A stretch of 64,000 nt of DNA from Neurospora crassa OR74A (taxonomy: Eukaryota; Ascomycota; Sordariomycetes; Sordariales; Sordariaceae). The notes under the pieces were generated by a model. The model did no database searches. It saw only the letters and a program-made list of their open reading frames with translations, and was not told the DNA's origin. A program made the translations under genes and the position numbers. The DNA is taken from positions 4,340,001 through 4,404,000 of the forward strand of contig NC_026503.1 of assembly GCF_000182925.2 (NCBI RefSeq), in the 5' to 3' direction. This document shows positions 37,757 through 50,300 of the stretch, piece by piece; position 1 is the first letter of the stretch, and each line of letters starts with the position of its first letter.

Positions 37757-39017
37757 CTCTTGTTCATGTCAGTAGACTGTGTTAATGTGATTAATAAGGG
37801 GTAATGGCCATGGCACTGCAAGATAGTTAGTATTATACCCTTCCAGCTTTGTCTAATCTTGGGATGGCGGAGCAGATTTGGAGGTTTTCTTGAAGTGTGC
37901 AAGGAGAGTTGAAAGACGAGGCAAGGGGTGAGGGGGAGGAGAACAATCAGGGGTAGTGGAACAAGAACGACAACAAAACAACAAGAGATGTTGACGAGGT
38001 GAACCCCCTGCCAAGACCCGAGAGGTGACTTGAGAGGGTTAGGGCAGATGCAGTCCACTCGATAATGAACCTCAAGGCCTCATGTGGTAATAAGGATTAC
38101 AGAACACTGGTTCTGAACTCAAGTGATGTTACAGGAGGAGTGAGGCAAAAATGTGATGAGGTGTAAGGTGTACGGTATGTGAACATACCTTGGGAAGATC
38201 CACAGATATGGCAAAGCTGTAGTCCCAAATACACACACAAGGTTCACTCTCTTGTATGCGACGTGGGCGGCTGTGGTGGTGGGGTTGAGAGAAGAAAAAG
38301 AAGTTTCTACCAGAAGATCTAGGTAATATCAGGTTTTAGCCATTTGCGCCACATTGCTGGATCTGATCCCACAGTTGACGCATTGTGTGTGATGGTCCAT
38401 GGTCATCGCCAAAGAAGCAAACAGAATGACAGGATGGGCAGTGTGAGAAGTGCAAAGAAGGAAGGGAATTGGATGGCATGACTCAAGCCAGACAGCGAGT
38501 GTGTTGAAGGGGCCAGTAACAATAACAACACTTGCTGCTGCGAGAAGCCAAAGGTAGAGAGATGACTGTGGTGGTGATGGTGGTGGTGGTGATGGTCGTG
38601 GTGATGAGATGATATGTGGGAGGAAAGAATGAAATATCAAGGTCAAGACTCACCGTCCAATGAATGGCTCAAGGTGAGCAAGGTGTGGTGGTGGGTGTCC
38701 CCGTTCAGCCAAAGGGAAGCAAGTCTCTTTAGTATGCAAGCCAACCAAGGTCGCCGGTACCTTGCGCTAGACAAACACACACACACGCACACACGCACCA
38801 CACAACTGGAAGAACACACACGGTGCAACGGTGACTACTAGCGGCCGCCTAAGCTGGTCCGTGTGGTCCGTGTGGTCCGTGGAATTTTGGCGGGGGACGC
38901 AGTATCGAAGTAATATGTATGGAGGGGTCTGGACCAGGCGGTCAACTCCCGGTCTCGGCGTCTTGAAATACAAAAAAAGCAAGTAGCCAAGTATCGGAAG
39001 GTGGTGACGTTGAAGGG

Positions 39018-39040
39018 CAGGCAGGCAGGCAGGCAGGCAA
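39018..39040. repeat. GCAG tetranucleotide repeat
   Basis: About five to six GCAG units in the MOT1-SMC3 spacer. Confidence 0.85.
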
Positions 39041-42000
39041 TTCGCAATGTGCGCTGCCTCTCTCAGGTGCTGTGCTTGTGCCTGTTCTGTTCAGTCACGG
39101 TGTCGCCCGGATTGGTGCTTGGTTGGAGTAGGTAACAGAGACGTCGGTCGGGTCGTGCACGTGCGGGCAGCAGGGCAGCAGGGCGCAGGTTGTAGTAGTA
39201 GGGCGTCGGATGGGCGATGGCGGGCAGTGGGAGGTTCGGGTGGAGGGCAGCGGCCTGTCTATAAAGAATATTGGTTAGTAAATTTATAGACAAGCCGGCA
39301 CTTCCCAACGTTCCTCCCTTCTCAAATTTTAGCGCGATCCACGTCCGCCCATCGTACCCCTGCCATCCATGCGCCTCCCCAATTGCACCTCTTCGCCCCC
39401 AGTCAAGTGCGGCCCACCGCGGCCCCTGATTGGCTGTCTGCTCTCACGCCCCAGTTCGTTTCTCCAGTTAAGAAGGAAGGAGTGCTTTTGCTTTGAGCTT
39501 CATCACGTTTTGCCCTGAGCTTTGCCCTGTGGCCCTGCCATGTTTGGCCGTGGTGCACGGTCGAAAGGGCTTTTGCATTCTCGAACTTGACTTTTGATTC
39601 TTTTCCCTTTTCCCTTTCATTTCCTCACACGTCTGCCCAGTCCACCTCATCCATTCACTATGCTAACAGTAGGCTTCTATAAGTCGTTGCTGGAATTCCA
39701 CCATCTCACCTATTGGCAAATTTCACCAGCTGAATGCACTTGGAGTCAAGTCGGATGACGGAGATGCGTTGCAAGTTGCCTGCCTGCCTTAACTCTTCGG
39801 GATAAAGCCCAGTGCGACCCAATGACGAATAGCCGGCAGAAAGGCTGCGCTGCAAAACACAGGAGACATAGGGCCTACGTCTGGCCCACCTAAGTGATCA
39901 CTCCGCCATCACGGTCCGAGGCCTGGGCTGCCTACTTAGCTCTACAGCCGGAGTGGATGTCTTCCAGAACTCCCGCTCGGTCCAGTCACATATCGGAAGT
40001 CGTACACTTTTGTTTGCGTCCGGAAGTACTCCGGCCCTCGACCTCCCGTCCGTTTCCGGACCTGGGCTTGATATGACGACTCCCGATGACTGTCTTGACC
40101 TCACCTTTCCCGAGAAAGCCGACCTTTGTCCACGGGGTAAGCAGTCAAGTGCTGGTAAGCTTCTTGCTTCCCCCGCGCATCCAGGACTGGGCTCGTCTCG
40201 GTCTCGGCTTGGGTCAGCTGCAGAGCAACCTACGTAGTGGTAGGTATAAATATATAAACCCAGACCCCCGGGTCGGCTCGACCCGTCACTTTGCACATAT
40301 GTTACTGTCCTGTGCAGGGTCACGATATCAAATGTGAGCACTCCACTTCGTACAGTCACTGTTCGTGGGGAAGCCATGGAAACAAGATCATCTATCTACC
40401 CGCGTCGGCTCGCTGTTGTCGATACTCGAAGATGTGCACAACCTTATAAAAAGTTTGTCTAGCTGTCATGGCGCGGCGCGAAACGAAAAAGAAGCCATGA
40501 TGCGGTACACGGTAGTGCAGCATAAGCAAGCTGGCGACGCACCCCATGGTCCATCATCTGTCAAGCGTGTGCCTGATCCGTATCAAAGAGAGGCTTCGGC
40601 CGGCTTCTTGCTGTGAGACTCCGAAATCAGGAAAGCCGTATGATTGGGGATATCTCGGTACTGTGCCCTTGTTGGTGACTGTCTCGCCCGTCATGCATTC
40701 AGTTCGGATGTTGCCGCCGTCGCCGCCATCTTGTGACCAACAACACCAAGGTACTCGGGAAGCAACCTCAAATCGCAGAGCGGTAACGAGGGCACACCTG
40801 ATGGCTTGTAGAGTTTGTAACAAAGGTTGTTTGGCGATGATAATCTCAACACCTTGCCTTGTATGTCCAAAAAGAGGTTGAAGTCAGACATTTCGATGCA
40901 GGTGTATACGCGTGTACTGGTCGAATGGCACAAGGTGTGTACGTACAGGTAGGTATGTACGCAGTAGAGTAATCACGGACAATCTCGACGCGGGATCTGC
41001 GACACAGGAGCCATTCAAGATCAACAACGACTTGCTCCCTTTCCCTTTTCAGCGATGTTGAGAGTATCCGTCTAGAACCAGACGGTTCTCGAATAGATTA
41101 CTGACCAACTCGACCTATAGATCGAGAAAGGCAGCATCCAGGGCACATGGGCGGTTACTATGAGGTCTTTGTGAGGTTGCCGCGCCGCAGGGACAGTGGA
41201 GCAAGCTAAAAACAATTAGGTTCCCGTCAAGTGGGGCGTGGGAACGTCCACTGATCATTTCAAAGTCTGGGGTCCCTTGCTGCTCCCCATTCGGGCACCA
41301 TTTCGGTCCCAGGCGAGAGCCACCAGAGAGAGTCGAAAGCCTCGAACAGATTTTTCTCGTCAGTCTCTCTATTGGAACCCCAACTCCAGACGAGAAAATG
41401 CGGGACGTTGGATGTCTCCATTCACGAAAATGACGATTGGTTGTCCTGAGAATGGAGGGCGGAAAACGGACACTTGTTCCGAATATGTCGTACACTAGAT
41501 GGAGACAACAAATAAACTCGCCGGGCGTTGGAGGAGCAACCCAGACTACCATAGGTCCCAGATATCAACTACTGCGTACACCAGGTGTGAACATGTGGAT
41601 GTCCTTGGTTCTCCTGTCTCTATCGCCGTATGTTGGAACTTGGCACCATCTACACAAGCTGTATGGGATCCATCATGTACAGCAATTTATCGAGGTGTTG
41701 ATTTTGTGGTGTTGCTACTACTGCTCCATCATCACAAGCCGAGACAGTAGGTACTGTAGCATCAAGCGCACTAGGGGCTCTGACGGATGCAGCTACTGCC
41801 AATCTGCCACGCGTCTGTCGCGACACTGGCAACTGAACTGAGAGCTGAAATACATACATGGCTCGAGGCTCAACAGTCCCAATCACCCCAGTTCATGGAC
41901 TGTCTTGTGCTTCGATTCTGATGACAGTTCTGTGTTTTGAAAGCCTATCACGTAAAGCTACCAAGCCACGTCGCGCGAATGGAGGTTTTGAATCCTGAAA

Positions 42001-42307
42001 GAGCTTTGCTCCAGTTCCTTCCCGTCATCCTTCCTACGTTTCGCAATATCACCGAATCCATCAAGCTGCTTTAGGTGGGAACATTCCCAGCCCAGCCTGC
42101 TGCTTGGTCAGAGCACGTGATTGGTCTGGGCGCTTTGTTCTACCGCCATAGTCACAATGGCCCGAGCGCCTTTTGGAGAGCTCACTCCCGCGCTGCGACT
42201 CTGGCCCTGGTGCCGCCCGCTGTCGGTGCTTGCCTGCGGGAAAGAAGTGTGGAAATCCCCTGCAAGAGGGGAGAGCGCGCGACAGGACAGGGGAACCGCC
42301 CGGCGAG

Positions 42308-42313
42308 ACGCGT
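42308..42313. promoter_or_regulatory. Possible MCB-type G1/S element (ACGCGT)
   Basis: The palindrome ACGCGT, the MBF binding core in yeast, lies about 515 bases upstream of the SMC3 start. Cohesin genes are G1/S-regulated in yeasts. A six-base site occurs often by chance, so this is only suggestive. Confidence 0.25.
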
Positions 42314-42394
42314 TGAAAGTGAATTATGTACTACTCCAGGTACATGTTCATAGCGGAAGTTCTTCGGTATCGTCACCCGCCAGCGGCCAACACG

Positions 42395-42411
42395 CCCCCC
42401 CCCCCCCCCCC
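42395..42411. repeat. 17-C homopolymer tract
   Basis: Uninterrupted C run in the presumed SMC3 5' leader or promoter. Such runs are prone to length errors in sequencing and to G-quadruplex formation on the complementary strand. Confidence 0.85.
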
Positions 42412-42549
42412 GTCCCAGGTCTTTCCATATTCGCGCTCGTGTCAGGTGTGAATTGTGTCCAGAAGCGGAACTTGATCAATCACAGTTTCCTCCCACATCG
42501 CGACAATTGGAAAGGGTCGACGACTCCGGCATTCTCAACGACGACGCTC

Positions 42550-42557
42550 TTTCGCGC
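42550..42557. promoter_or_regulatory. Possible E2F-like site TTTCGCGC
   Basis: Fits the E2F-type consensus TTTSSCGC, about 270 bases upstream of the SMC3 start. With the ACGCGT element it is consistent with S-phase expression, but neither site is tested. Confidence 0.25.
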
Positions 42558-42823
42558 CCCGCGACCGATGGATGCGAACCAAACGATGCAAATAGAGACG
42601 ATCCGATTCCCACTCTTGACAACCTCCGAGCTCTCGACCTGAACTCTGTACCTTACCCTTGTTGCGCAGAGTGATGCGCGCAGCTGTCTACATAGTCTAC
42701 TAGCTATACTAGTCTATTGTTGTATTCCCATTGGTCTATATTCCATCCCACTTCAGCGTCTCTTCAACATCAAAGTAGCTGCCGCCGCGCTGTCGTCCAG
42801 TTGACGACGACAACACCGCAACC

Positions 42824-45800
42824 ATGCACATCAAACAGATTATTATCCAGGGCTTCAAAAGGTGCGTCGCATGCTTGTCTACTATGGCTCTACGTCAACG
42901 TCAGTCCTTCGTTTTGGGTGTGGCGCGCGCCTGGCGCATGCAACCAGGTTGAAGCCGGTGCTGACTTCTGACACTTCCACGACCAGCTACAAGGAGCAAA
43001 CCGTAATCGAACCCTTTTCCCCCGGTACCAATGTTATTGTTGGTCGCAACGGTTCAGGCAAGAGCAACTTCTTCGCCGCCATCCGATTCGTCCTCAGCGA
43101 TGCCTACACCAACATGAGTCGCGAAGAGCGCCAGGCCCTGCTTCACGAGGGTTCGGGCTCGGCCGTCATGTCGGCATACGTCGAGATCATCTTCGACAAC
43201 ACCGATAAGCGTTTCAGCGAACCCGGCGACGAGGTCGTCATCAGGAGGACGATCGGTCTCAAGAAGGACGAATATTCAGTCGACAAGAAGGTGCAGACTC
43301 GTGCCGATGTCCTCAAGATTCTGGAAACGGCCGGCTTCGCCAAGGAAAACCCCTTCTACATCGTTCCCCAAGGTCGTGTCGCAGCCATCACCAACATGAA
43401 GGAGAACGAAAGACTCAACCTGCTCAAGGAAATTGCCGGTACCAACCTTTACGACGACAGGCGCATACAGTCGCTGAAGATTATGGCCGAGACAAATAGC
43501 AAGCGCGAGAAGATCGACGAGTTGCTCGAGTACATCAAGGAGCGTCTTAGTGAACTGGAGGAGGAGAAGGACGAACTCCGCGACTTCCAAGAAAAGGACC
43601 GCGAACGCAGGTGTCTCGAGTACGCCCACTGGCACCGCCTACAGGAGACCAACAACAACACTCTGGAGCAGATCGAAGAGGTGCGGCAGGGAGGTGCTGG
43701 CGCAACGACTAAGGACCGGGTCCAACTCCAGAAAACGGAAAAGGAAATTGCTGCCCTCGACCACAAGTTCCAGGAGCTGAAGCAGACTCTTGAGCTCCTG
43801 GCCATCGAACGGCGCCAGTTGGATGAGGACAGGAAAGACACCGCGCGTTCGCAGGCAAAGGCAGAGCTGAAGCTGAAGGATCTCGACGAGACACGGCATT
43901 CGCGCGAGAAGGCCCAGCAGCAACAGGAAGCGGAGCTGAACGAGGTCAGGCGAAGGATCCAGGCTGCCGAGTCAGAGCTTGCCAAAATCACACCAGACTA
44001 CGAGAAATGGAAGAAGGAGGAGGAAGAAGTGGCGGCCGCAAGGGATCTGGCGGCCACTGGTCGTACCAGGTTGCTGACGAAGCAGACGCGAAGCTCCCAA
44101 TTCAGGACAAAGGCCGAGCGCGATGCTTTCCTGAAGAGCGAGATCGAGGAGACGACCATGCAGCTTGCGAACCAGCGGGCCAATGAGATGGATGCGAAGG
44201 AACAGGTCACGCTGGTCGAGAACTCGATCAAGCAACTAGAGAAGGAGATCCAAAACATCCGTGACAGGCTCGAAGGATACGGTGAGGACCGGTCATCAAT
44301 CGCCGAGAAGCTGACCAAGGCTCAGGAGGCCAGGGAACACTTGTACGAAGAGCGAAAGAGACTGCGTCGTGAGGAGGACAAGCTCAGTTCTTTGCTTGCG
44401 AATACCCGTGCAGATAGAGACAACGCGGAGGCGGACCTCTCACATGCCATGGATTCGGCGACAGCTAGGGGTCTAGCAGCGATCAGACGCCTCAAAAGAG
44501 AGCGGGATATTCCCGGTGCCTATGGTACTCTGGCAGAGCTTATGAACGTGCCAGTAGACGCTTACAGGTTGCCGGTCGAACAGGTGGCGGGTAACAGCCT
44601 TTTCCACTATGTCGTCGACAACGAAAAAACGGGCACTATGCTGTCCGAGTATCTCCACAAGAACTATGGCGGTCGTGTCACATTTATGCCGCTTGAGCAA
44701 CTACGGCCAAGGCAGGTGAAGATGCCAAGGGCCTCGGACGCCCAGCCACTTATCAGCAAAATTGAGTTTGACCCGATATACGAAAAGGCATTCCAGCAGG
44801 TCTTTGGGCGCACAATTGTCTGCCCCAACTTGTCGATAGCCTCTCAGTATGCACGCACACACGGTGTGGATGCCATCACCCCTGAAGGTGATACAACCAA
44901 TAAGCGGGGTGCTATGACCGGTGGCTTTGTTGATGCTCGCCGATCACGGCTGGAGGCGGTCCGGAGACTCGAAGAGCTTCGGGAACTTTACGAGCAACAG
45001 CTGGAAGACTTGGACAGGATCAAGAAGGAAGATGAGATTCTGGAGCAAAAGATCACGAGCGCTAATGGCGAGGAACGTAAGCTCGATCAACAATTGCGCC
45101 AGTTCGAGTCAGGTTTCGATCCCCTGAAGGTCGACTTGCGGACGAAACAGCTTCAGCTGGAGCGCGAGCGGCGACATCTTGAAGACGCCAAGATGCGCTG
45201 GGCGGCCATCGAGAAGAACCTGAAGGAGTTTGACGAGAACCTCACAGCATACCGGGCCGAAATGGCTTCCGAGTTCAAGAAGGCGCTATCAGCCGCCGAG
45301 GAGCGTCAGCTCGAGGAGTTCGGTGCCGAAGAGCACCGCCTGCAGATGCAGTTGAAGGAAATCAGCAAGAAGCGTCTGGAGCTGGAAGGCCGCAAGAAGT
45401 CACTGGAGACGGAACTTCGTGCACATCTCAGGCCGCAGGAGGATCAGCTGCGCAGCCAGGCCTTTGAGAACTCCGCTACTGGTGGAAGCGGGAGCTTTAA
45501 GGACGCTCAGAAGGAACTCAAGAAGCTTAAGAAGGCTGCTGCTGAGGTCGACAGGCAATTGCAGGAGAACGAGGAGAAGACGGAGGGCATCGCCGCCGAA
45601 ATTGCCGAGCTAGAGGCCCACAAGGCGCAAAAGGAGCAGGAACAACAAGAGCTCCAGAAGCGGATCGATCAGTATCAAAAGAAGTTGGAGAAGAACTCTC
45701 AAACCAAGGCTCGTCTGCTCCAACAGGCGGCTGAGTACGCCAAGAACATTCGTGATCTTGGTATTCTGCCTGAGGAAGCCTTTGGCAAGTATGAGAAGAT

Positions 45801-46694
45801 GAAGTCTGAGCAGGCAAGTTATCATCCTTGGACAATTCTTGCTTGATCTGCATACTAACTAGAAAAAAAAAACAGATTGAAACAAGACTGCGCAAGGTCA
45901 ATGAGGCTCTCAAGAAGTACAAGCACATCAACAAGAAAGCCTTTGACCAATACAACAACTTCACAACCCAGCGTGAGCAGCTCCTGAAGCGTCGCAAGGA
46001 GCTCGACACCTCGCAGAAGTCGATTGAGGAGCTCATTCAGCATCTCGACCACGCCAAGGACGAGGCCATTGAGCGGACGTTCAAGCAGGTGTCTCGAGAG
46101 TTCTCCACCATCTTCGAGAAGCTTGTGCCTGCCGGCCACGGCCGTCTGGTCATCCAGCGCAAGGCTGCCGGCAGCAAGAACCGCAATCCAGAGGACTCGG
46201 ACGAAGATGGGCCTTCCTCCGCTAAGGGCGTCGAGTCCTACAGCGGTGTGGGCATTAGCGTTAGCTTCAACTCCAAGGTTATGGATGAGCAGCAAAAGAT
46301 TCAGCAACTCAGTGGTGGACAGAAGAGTATGTTATTTTTCTTTCTCATCCTTACCTTTCCCCCCATCCCCCTTACTAACACCGTATGATCACCAGGTCTC
46401 TGCGCCCTCTGCCTCATCTTCGCCCTCCAGGCCGCCGAATCCTCCCCCTTTGTCATCTTCGACGAGGTCGACGCCAACCTGGACGCGCAGTACCGTACCG
46501 CCGTCGCCGCGCTGCTGGACTCCATCTCCAAGACGCAGAAGACCCAGTTCATCTGCACCACGTTCCGGCCGGAAATCGTCCTGGTGGCTGATAAGTGCTA
46601 TGGCGTTACGTTCCATAATAAGACGAGTACGATTGATTGTGTGCCGACGGAGGATGCATTGAATTTCGTAGAGGGTCAGGTTAGTGGGAAGTGA
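42824..46694 (+). CDS. smc3: SMC3, cohesin ATPase subunit
   Basis: Cohesin core ATPase that pairs with SMC1 and holds sister chromatids together in the nucleus. Exons are 42824-42861, 42987-45813, 45876-46326 and 46396-46694, giving 1204 residues, the usual family length. Walker A is GRNGSGKS (residues 32-39); the tandem acetylation lysines K105/K106 occur in GLKKDEYS; coiled coils flank a hinge at about 520-670 ([20 protein letters not shown]). The C-terminal head has the LSGGQKS signature, cut by intron 3 within its last serine, and Walker [13 protein letters not shown]. Intron 2 (45814-45875) starts with GCAAGT, a GC-AG intron with a CTAAC branch; no GT donor gives the right frame. Start chosen at [13 protein letters not shown], the conserved N-terminus. 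Confidence 0.99.
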
Positions 46695-47241
46695 GTGGTG
46701 AGAGTGGTGTATGGCGTGAGGTGTGGTGGGGATGGTGATGGGATGAGTAGAAGAAGGAGTAGGAGGAGGAGGAGTAAGAAAGGGAGAGGGTGGTGGTAAG
46801 GCAGGCTGTATATGGTATCTTCTCTTTCTTTTCAAGTATGGTGTTTGAGTTTTCGTGTGGACATGGGCTTTGATGCGTTATCTTGTCATTGAAAAGTGTG
46901 GTACAGTTGTTCATGTCACTGCTCGCTGTTCGCTGTTCGCTGTCGCATCGAGTGTGTGTCTTTAAGTATATGGTATAATCCTTGAAAAGCGCAACAAAGC
47001 GAGAAGTATATCAAGCTTCTAGAATAGAAGGTGCAGGCTCATTCACTGGTTTTTTTTTTCTTGTCTGTTAAAGTGTTGCCAAAACAAAAACCTGTCGGTA
47101 CGATAGATAATGTCGTTGCAAACGATCATTTGTGAGGTTCGGGGTTATTTGTTTGATGTAGTAGCGCTTGCTGCGTATATAGTGGCATGCTTTGAGGTAG
47201 CTTCCAACAACCAACTACGACAGCTGAGCAACAGTTGTACA
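46695..47241. other. SMC3 3' flank and tRNA 5' flank
   Basis: A GA-rich then AT-richer stretch without an ORF of note. Confidence 0.6.
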
Positions 47242-47334
47242 TCTTCCGTAGTATAGTGGTCAGTATGTGAGCTTGTCAAGCTTGAACATCAGTTCGATTC
47301 GCTCGAGACCCGGGTTCAATTCCCGGCGGGAGAG
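47242..47334 (+). tRNA. tRNA-Asp (GTC), intron-containing
   Basis: The acceptor stem TCTTCCG (47242-47248) pairs with CGGGAGA (47327-47333), with one G-U pair; the discriminator is G, as expected for Asp. D arm GTATAGTGGTCAGTAT; anticodon stem TGAGC pairs with GCTCG; loop TTGTCA plus C with anticodon GTC at 47275-47277. A 21-nt intron (47279-47299) lies one base 3' of the anticodon, the canonical place. T arm CCGGG-TTCAATT-CCCGG. The T run at 47342-47349 is a pol III terminator. Confidence 0.95.
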
Positions 47335-47341
47335 ACCAATC

Positions 47342-47349
47342 TTTTTTTT
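47342..47349 (+). terminator. Pol III terminator of tRNA-Asp
   Basis: Run of eight T starting eight bases after the mature tRNA end. Confidence 0.85.
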
Positions 47350-50300
47350 CCGGACCTTGTTCACGGTCCATCTATATTACGAAACATCATGGCATCGTCA
47401 GATTCATTTGTTTATCTTTTTTGGTTGCATCATTCTCTCCTTCCAGCCAAGGTTCGTACTCTATCTACCCCAAGGTGTTTTGGTTGTAGGCGGCCCGACT
47501 GGTTAGTTGGTTACAATCTCCCGTCACAAACCCTTCCCCGTCGTTCCCTTTTATATCCTTTGCTTCAATTCTGCTGCCTTTCCGGTAACTGAACGTTGGA
47601 TTACTCCCGTATATAGTATAGTAGCAGGATTGCGTTGGGAACCGGTGGCTCAACGTTCAGTATCATCCGTTCAATCGTCATGTTTCCTTCCTTGCTTAAG
47701 TCATGAATGCTTTCAAGCATAGGTAAAAAGAGACTAGAGGTATCTGAGGGATCCTCACAGACCTAGGTAGTGTACATTACCGTTGGATTCTCTCTGTTGG
47801 TGATAAAAGATCCTTTTCTTTATTTCTACGGCACTATACATAGGAAGCCAAGAACACAGCCCTATCTACTACAGTTAGGTATCATGCTTGTTTAGTACGT
47901 TTGATCAGGCGCATGATAGGGTACTTATTGAAAATTTTCTGCCAGTCGTTTATATCTACTCGAAGTTGTCTCCGATAACTTATCATTTTGAAGCCTTGGG
48001 TTACTGAGTGTCTGTCGTCTTGTTCGTCATAAGAAGACAAGCTCTCAATGACAGAAAAAAAAAGAGGACAGAAGCATCCATGCACGAGTTGTTCTCCCCA
48101 GACGCAAATACCTTAATTTTACGGACCTTCTCAATCGTTTGGTTTGGCATTTCTGGGAACTAAGAATGTCAAACACACTGTTACGAGCTGCCTGCCCTTT
48201 TGACTGCCCTGGCCAATATCTGACACACTAAATAAAACAAGACTCTAAACAGTCCTTGTTTTCTTCCTCGTCCCTTTTTCTCAAACGAGAGAGTCAAATC
48301 CTCCCTCCTCTGCTGAAACCATTACTTGAGCTTCTATGATCACCGCCCACAAGCATACCTCTCTATCGTGACTCTCTATCGCAACAAGTGAATCGTGAGC
48401 TTACCTAGGTATACCTACAGGGACAGGTAGGTACTTTTTACGGCCACCGTGGTATTTATCCGCCCACTCCGTTGTAGGTTACTCCTAGGCACGGAGGAGG
48501 ACATGATCAGGTGTAGTAGATCTAGAGGTATGTACCTACATGTAGCCATCCGGCCATCGCCCGAGTGAGGTGGTAACGTTGCGGATCTCGAGGCCTTTTG
48601 GCTTAGGTTTACTGCGATGCAAAGACGGTCCAGTCGGGCCCATCTTTCACACGAGGGATTGGAGAGCCCCGTCTGTTGTGCTGTCTGTCTGTCTGTCTGC
48701 TCAGGTCTCACTAGGGTTCTTAGGTAGTCTTGACTCTCCCATAGACAAGCCACCGGCTATACCAGTCAGGTAGGACACGGGACATGGTAGAGACCTAAAA
48801 CATAGAACGGAAAGTAGGCACGTATCCTTGATCCGTTGAGTGCCTGTTGACGCAGTGTCAGTGGGTGATTGGAGTATTACCTATATAACACAATCAAAGT
48901 CTAAGCGTCCTATCCAGTCCGGCCGCATCACAGGTTTCCAAATCTCGGTTGAATAAAAGTACTAGTAAATGATTGACTGTAAATTAGGTACGTCCCGCCT
49001 CGTATAGCTCAGGATCAAATAACTCCGGACGACCGACGATCGCTGAGTAGTGTAAGGAAAACTGGATGACCATTAGAGGTTCTTGCTCGGTTGAACTTCG
49101 TTAGGACCTCCACCTACCTATATATTAAGTGACGGGAAGCATGGCATTGTTCACCAAGTTTATATGAAACATACCTACCTATTCTCCGCCAAGTTGCATG
49201 CGTCGCTGATTCGCAATCGAAGAAGAACGACTCCGGGAAAACTCGCAACACTGACCTGACAGCGAACGTACTTAATACCGCGGCATATTGGTCTGGAGTG
49301 TGTGTTTGGGTATTGTCTCTAGGTATCTCCGTGTTGGTTGTCCGGACTCTGTCTGGACTTTGACTGCCCCATTCCTACGTATGTACGCTAAAGGTACCTT
49401 CTCAAGAACCCGGTGTTCAAGGACCTTTTTTCATTCTCGATTCTTGCGCAGTATATTGCTCGCCGTGTGAAACCTTGAAAGTAAATAAACATCAGCAGCC
49501 ATGCTTCTTCCGCCCTGTCTATAGCCTATGCAGCCTCTTAGGCCTCAATTATTATGTGCATATTAGATGTTGAAAGAAGCTATGCAGTAGTACAATGGCG
49601 TGGCCTGATGTTCCTATGGCTGTCTATAAACGATTTGCTAGCTTAGTGTACCGGTAGAGAACACATATCAAATAGAAAGGGGTGTGGCCATCGAGAAAGT
49701 CTGGAGCCGAGAGAGTTTATCCGGGTTTTCTGGACACATAAGCCCCTTAACCAAATGATATACCTCTTATTTATCGGTCAGACAAGCTTTCCCTTCATCC
49801 CCGCTTGCTGCCCTACCTTCCTGTCTTAAGGTACTTTGCCTACCCGGATCGCATGGAGCTTACCCCGGATTCGCTACACTCGAACCCTTAGTGGTAGATG
49901 TGTGTAAGAAGAAGGTAACGTGCCCATCCGTCCGCGGACAGTGTGGAAACAACATAAGGCTGGGAAAAGGGGTGTTATGTGATGTGATGATGGATGAGCA
50001 AGAAGTCATGTGGTCCTTTTCTTGGGCGTTGGTCCCGTTCGGCTCGTCTGGTGGGTCTATGGCTATAAGACGGAGCTGCTGAGTCTGCTAGGTAGATCAG
50101 CGAATTGCGGATATTGAGAGGTCACCACAAGATGAATTATCGAGTCGAGAAAGTTAAGTAAATATGGGGCTGTCATTTCCAATACGTAACTTCGAGATAT
50201 ATCACCAGAAATCATCCATAATTGTGTAAGTGATCATCATGGTCTTGAAAGAGTGCGCGACCTCCCGAGCGTAGTTTCCCCTTTGCTTTTTTCGTTGTTG

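Larger units (their letters stand above)
37757..42823. other. Large divergent spacer between MOT1 and SMC3
   Basis: 5.07 kb with divergent promoters at both ends. It holds a GCAG tetranucleotide repeat near 39018-39040, a 17-C tract, scattered CCTA/TAGG words and small ORFs without motifs. The ORF at 42121-42642 is interrupted in quality by the C tract. A non-coding transcript or an unrecognised small gene cannot be excluded. Confidence 0.55.

Noticed and set aside
42121-42642. 173-codon ORF upstream of SMC3
   Set aside because: It runs through the 17-C homopolymer and has no recognisable domain; it is probably leader or promoter.
48585-48607. Segment like the 5' stem-loop of U2 snRNA (GGCCTTTTGGCTTAG)
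   Set aside because: The match ends after the stem-loop. The branch-recognition region GTAGTA and the following conserved parts of U2 are absent, so it is a chance match or a tiny fragment.
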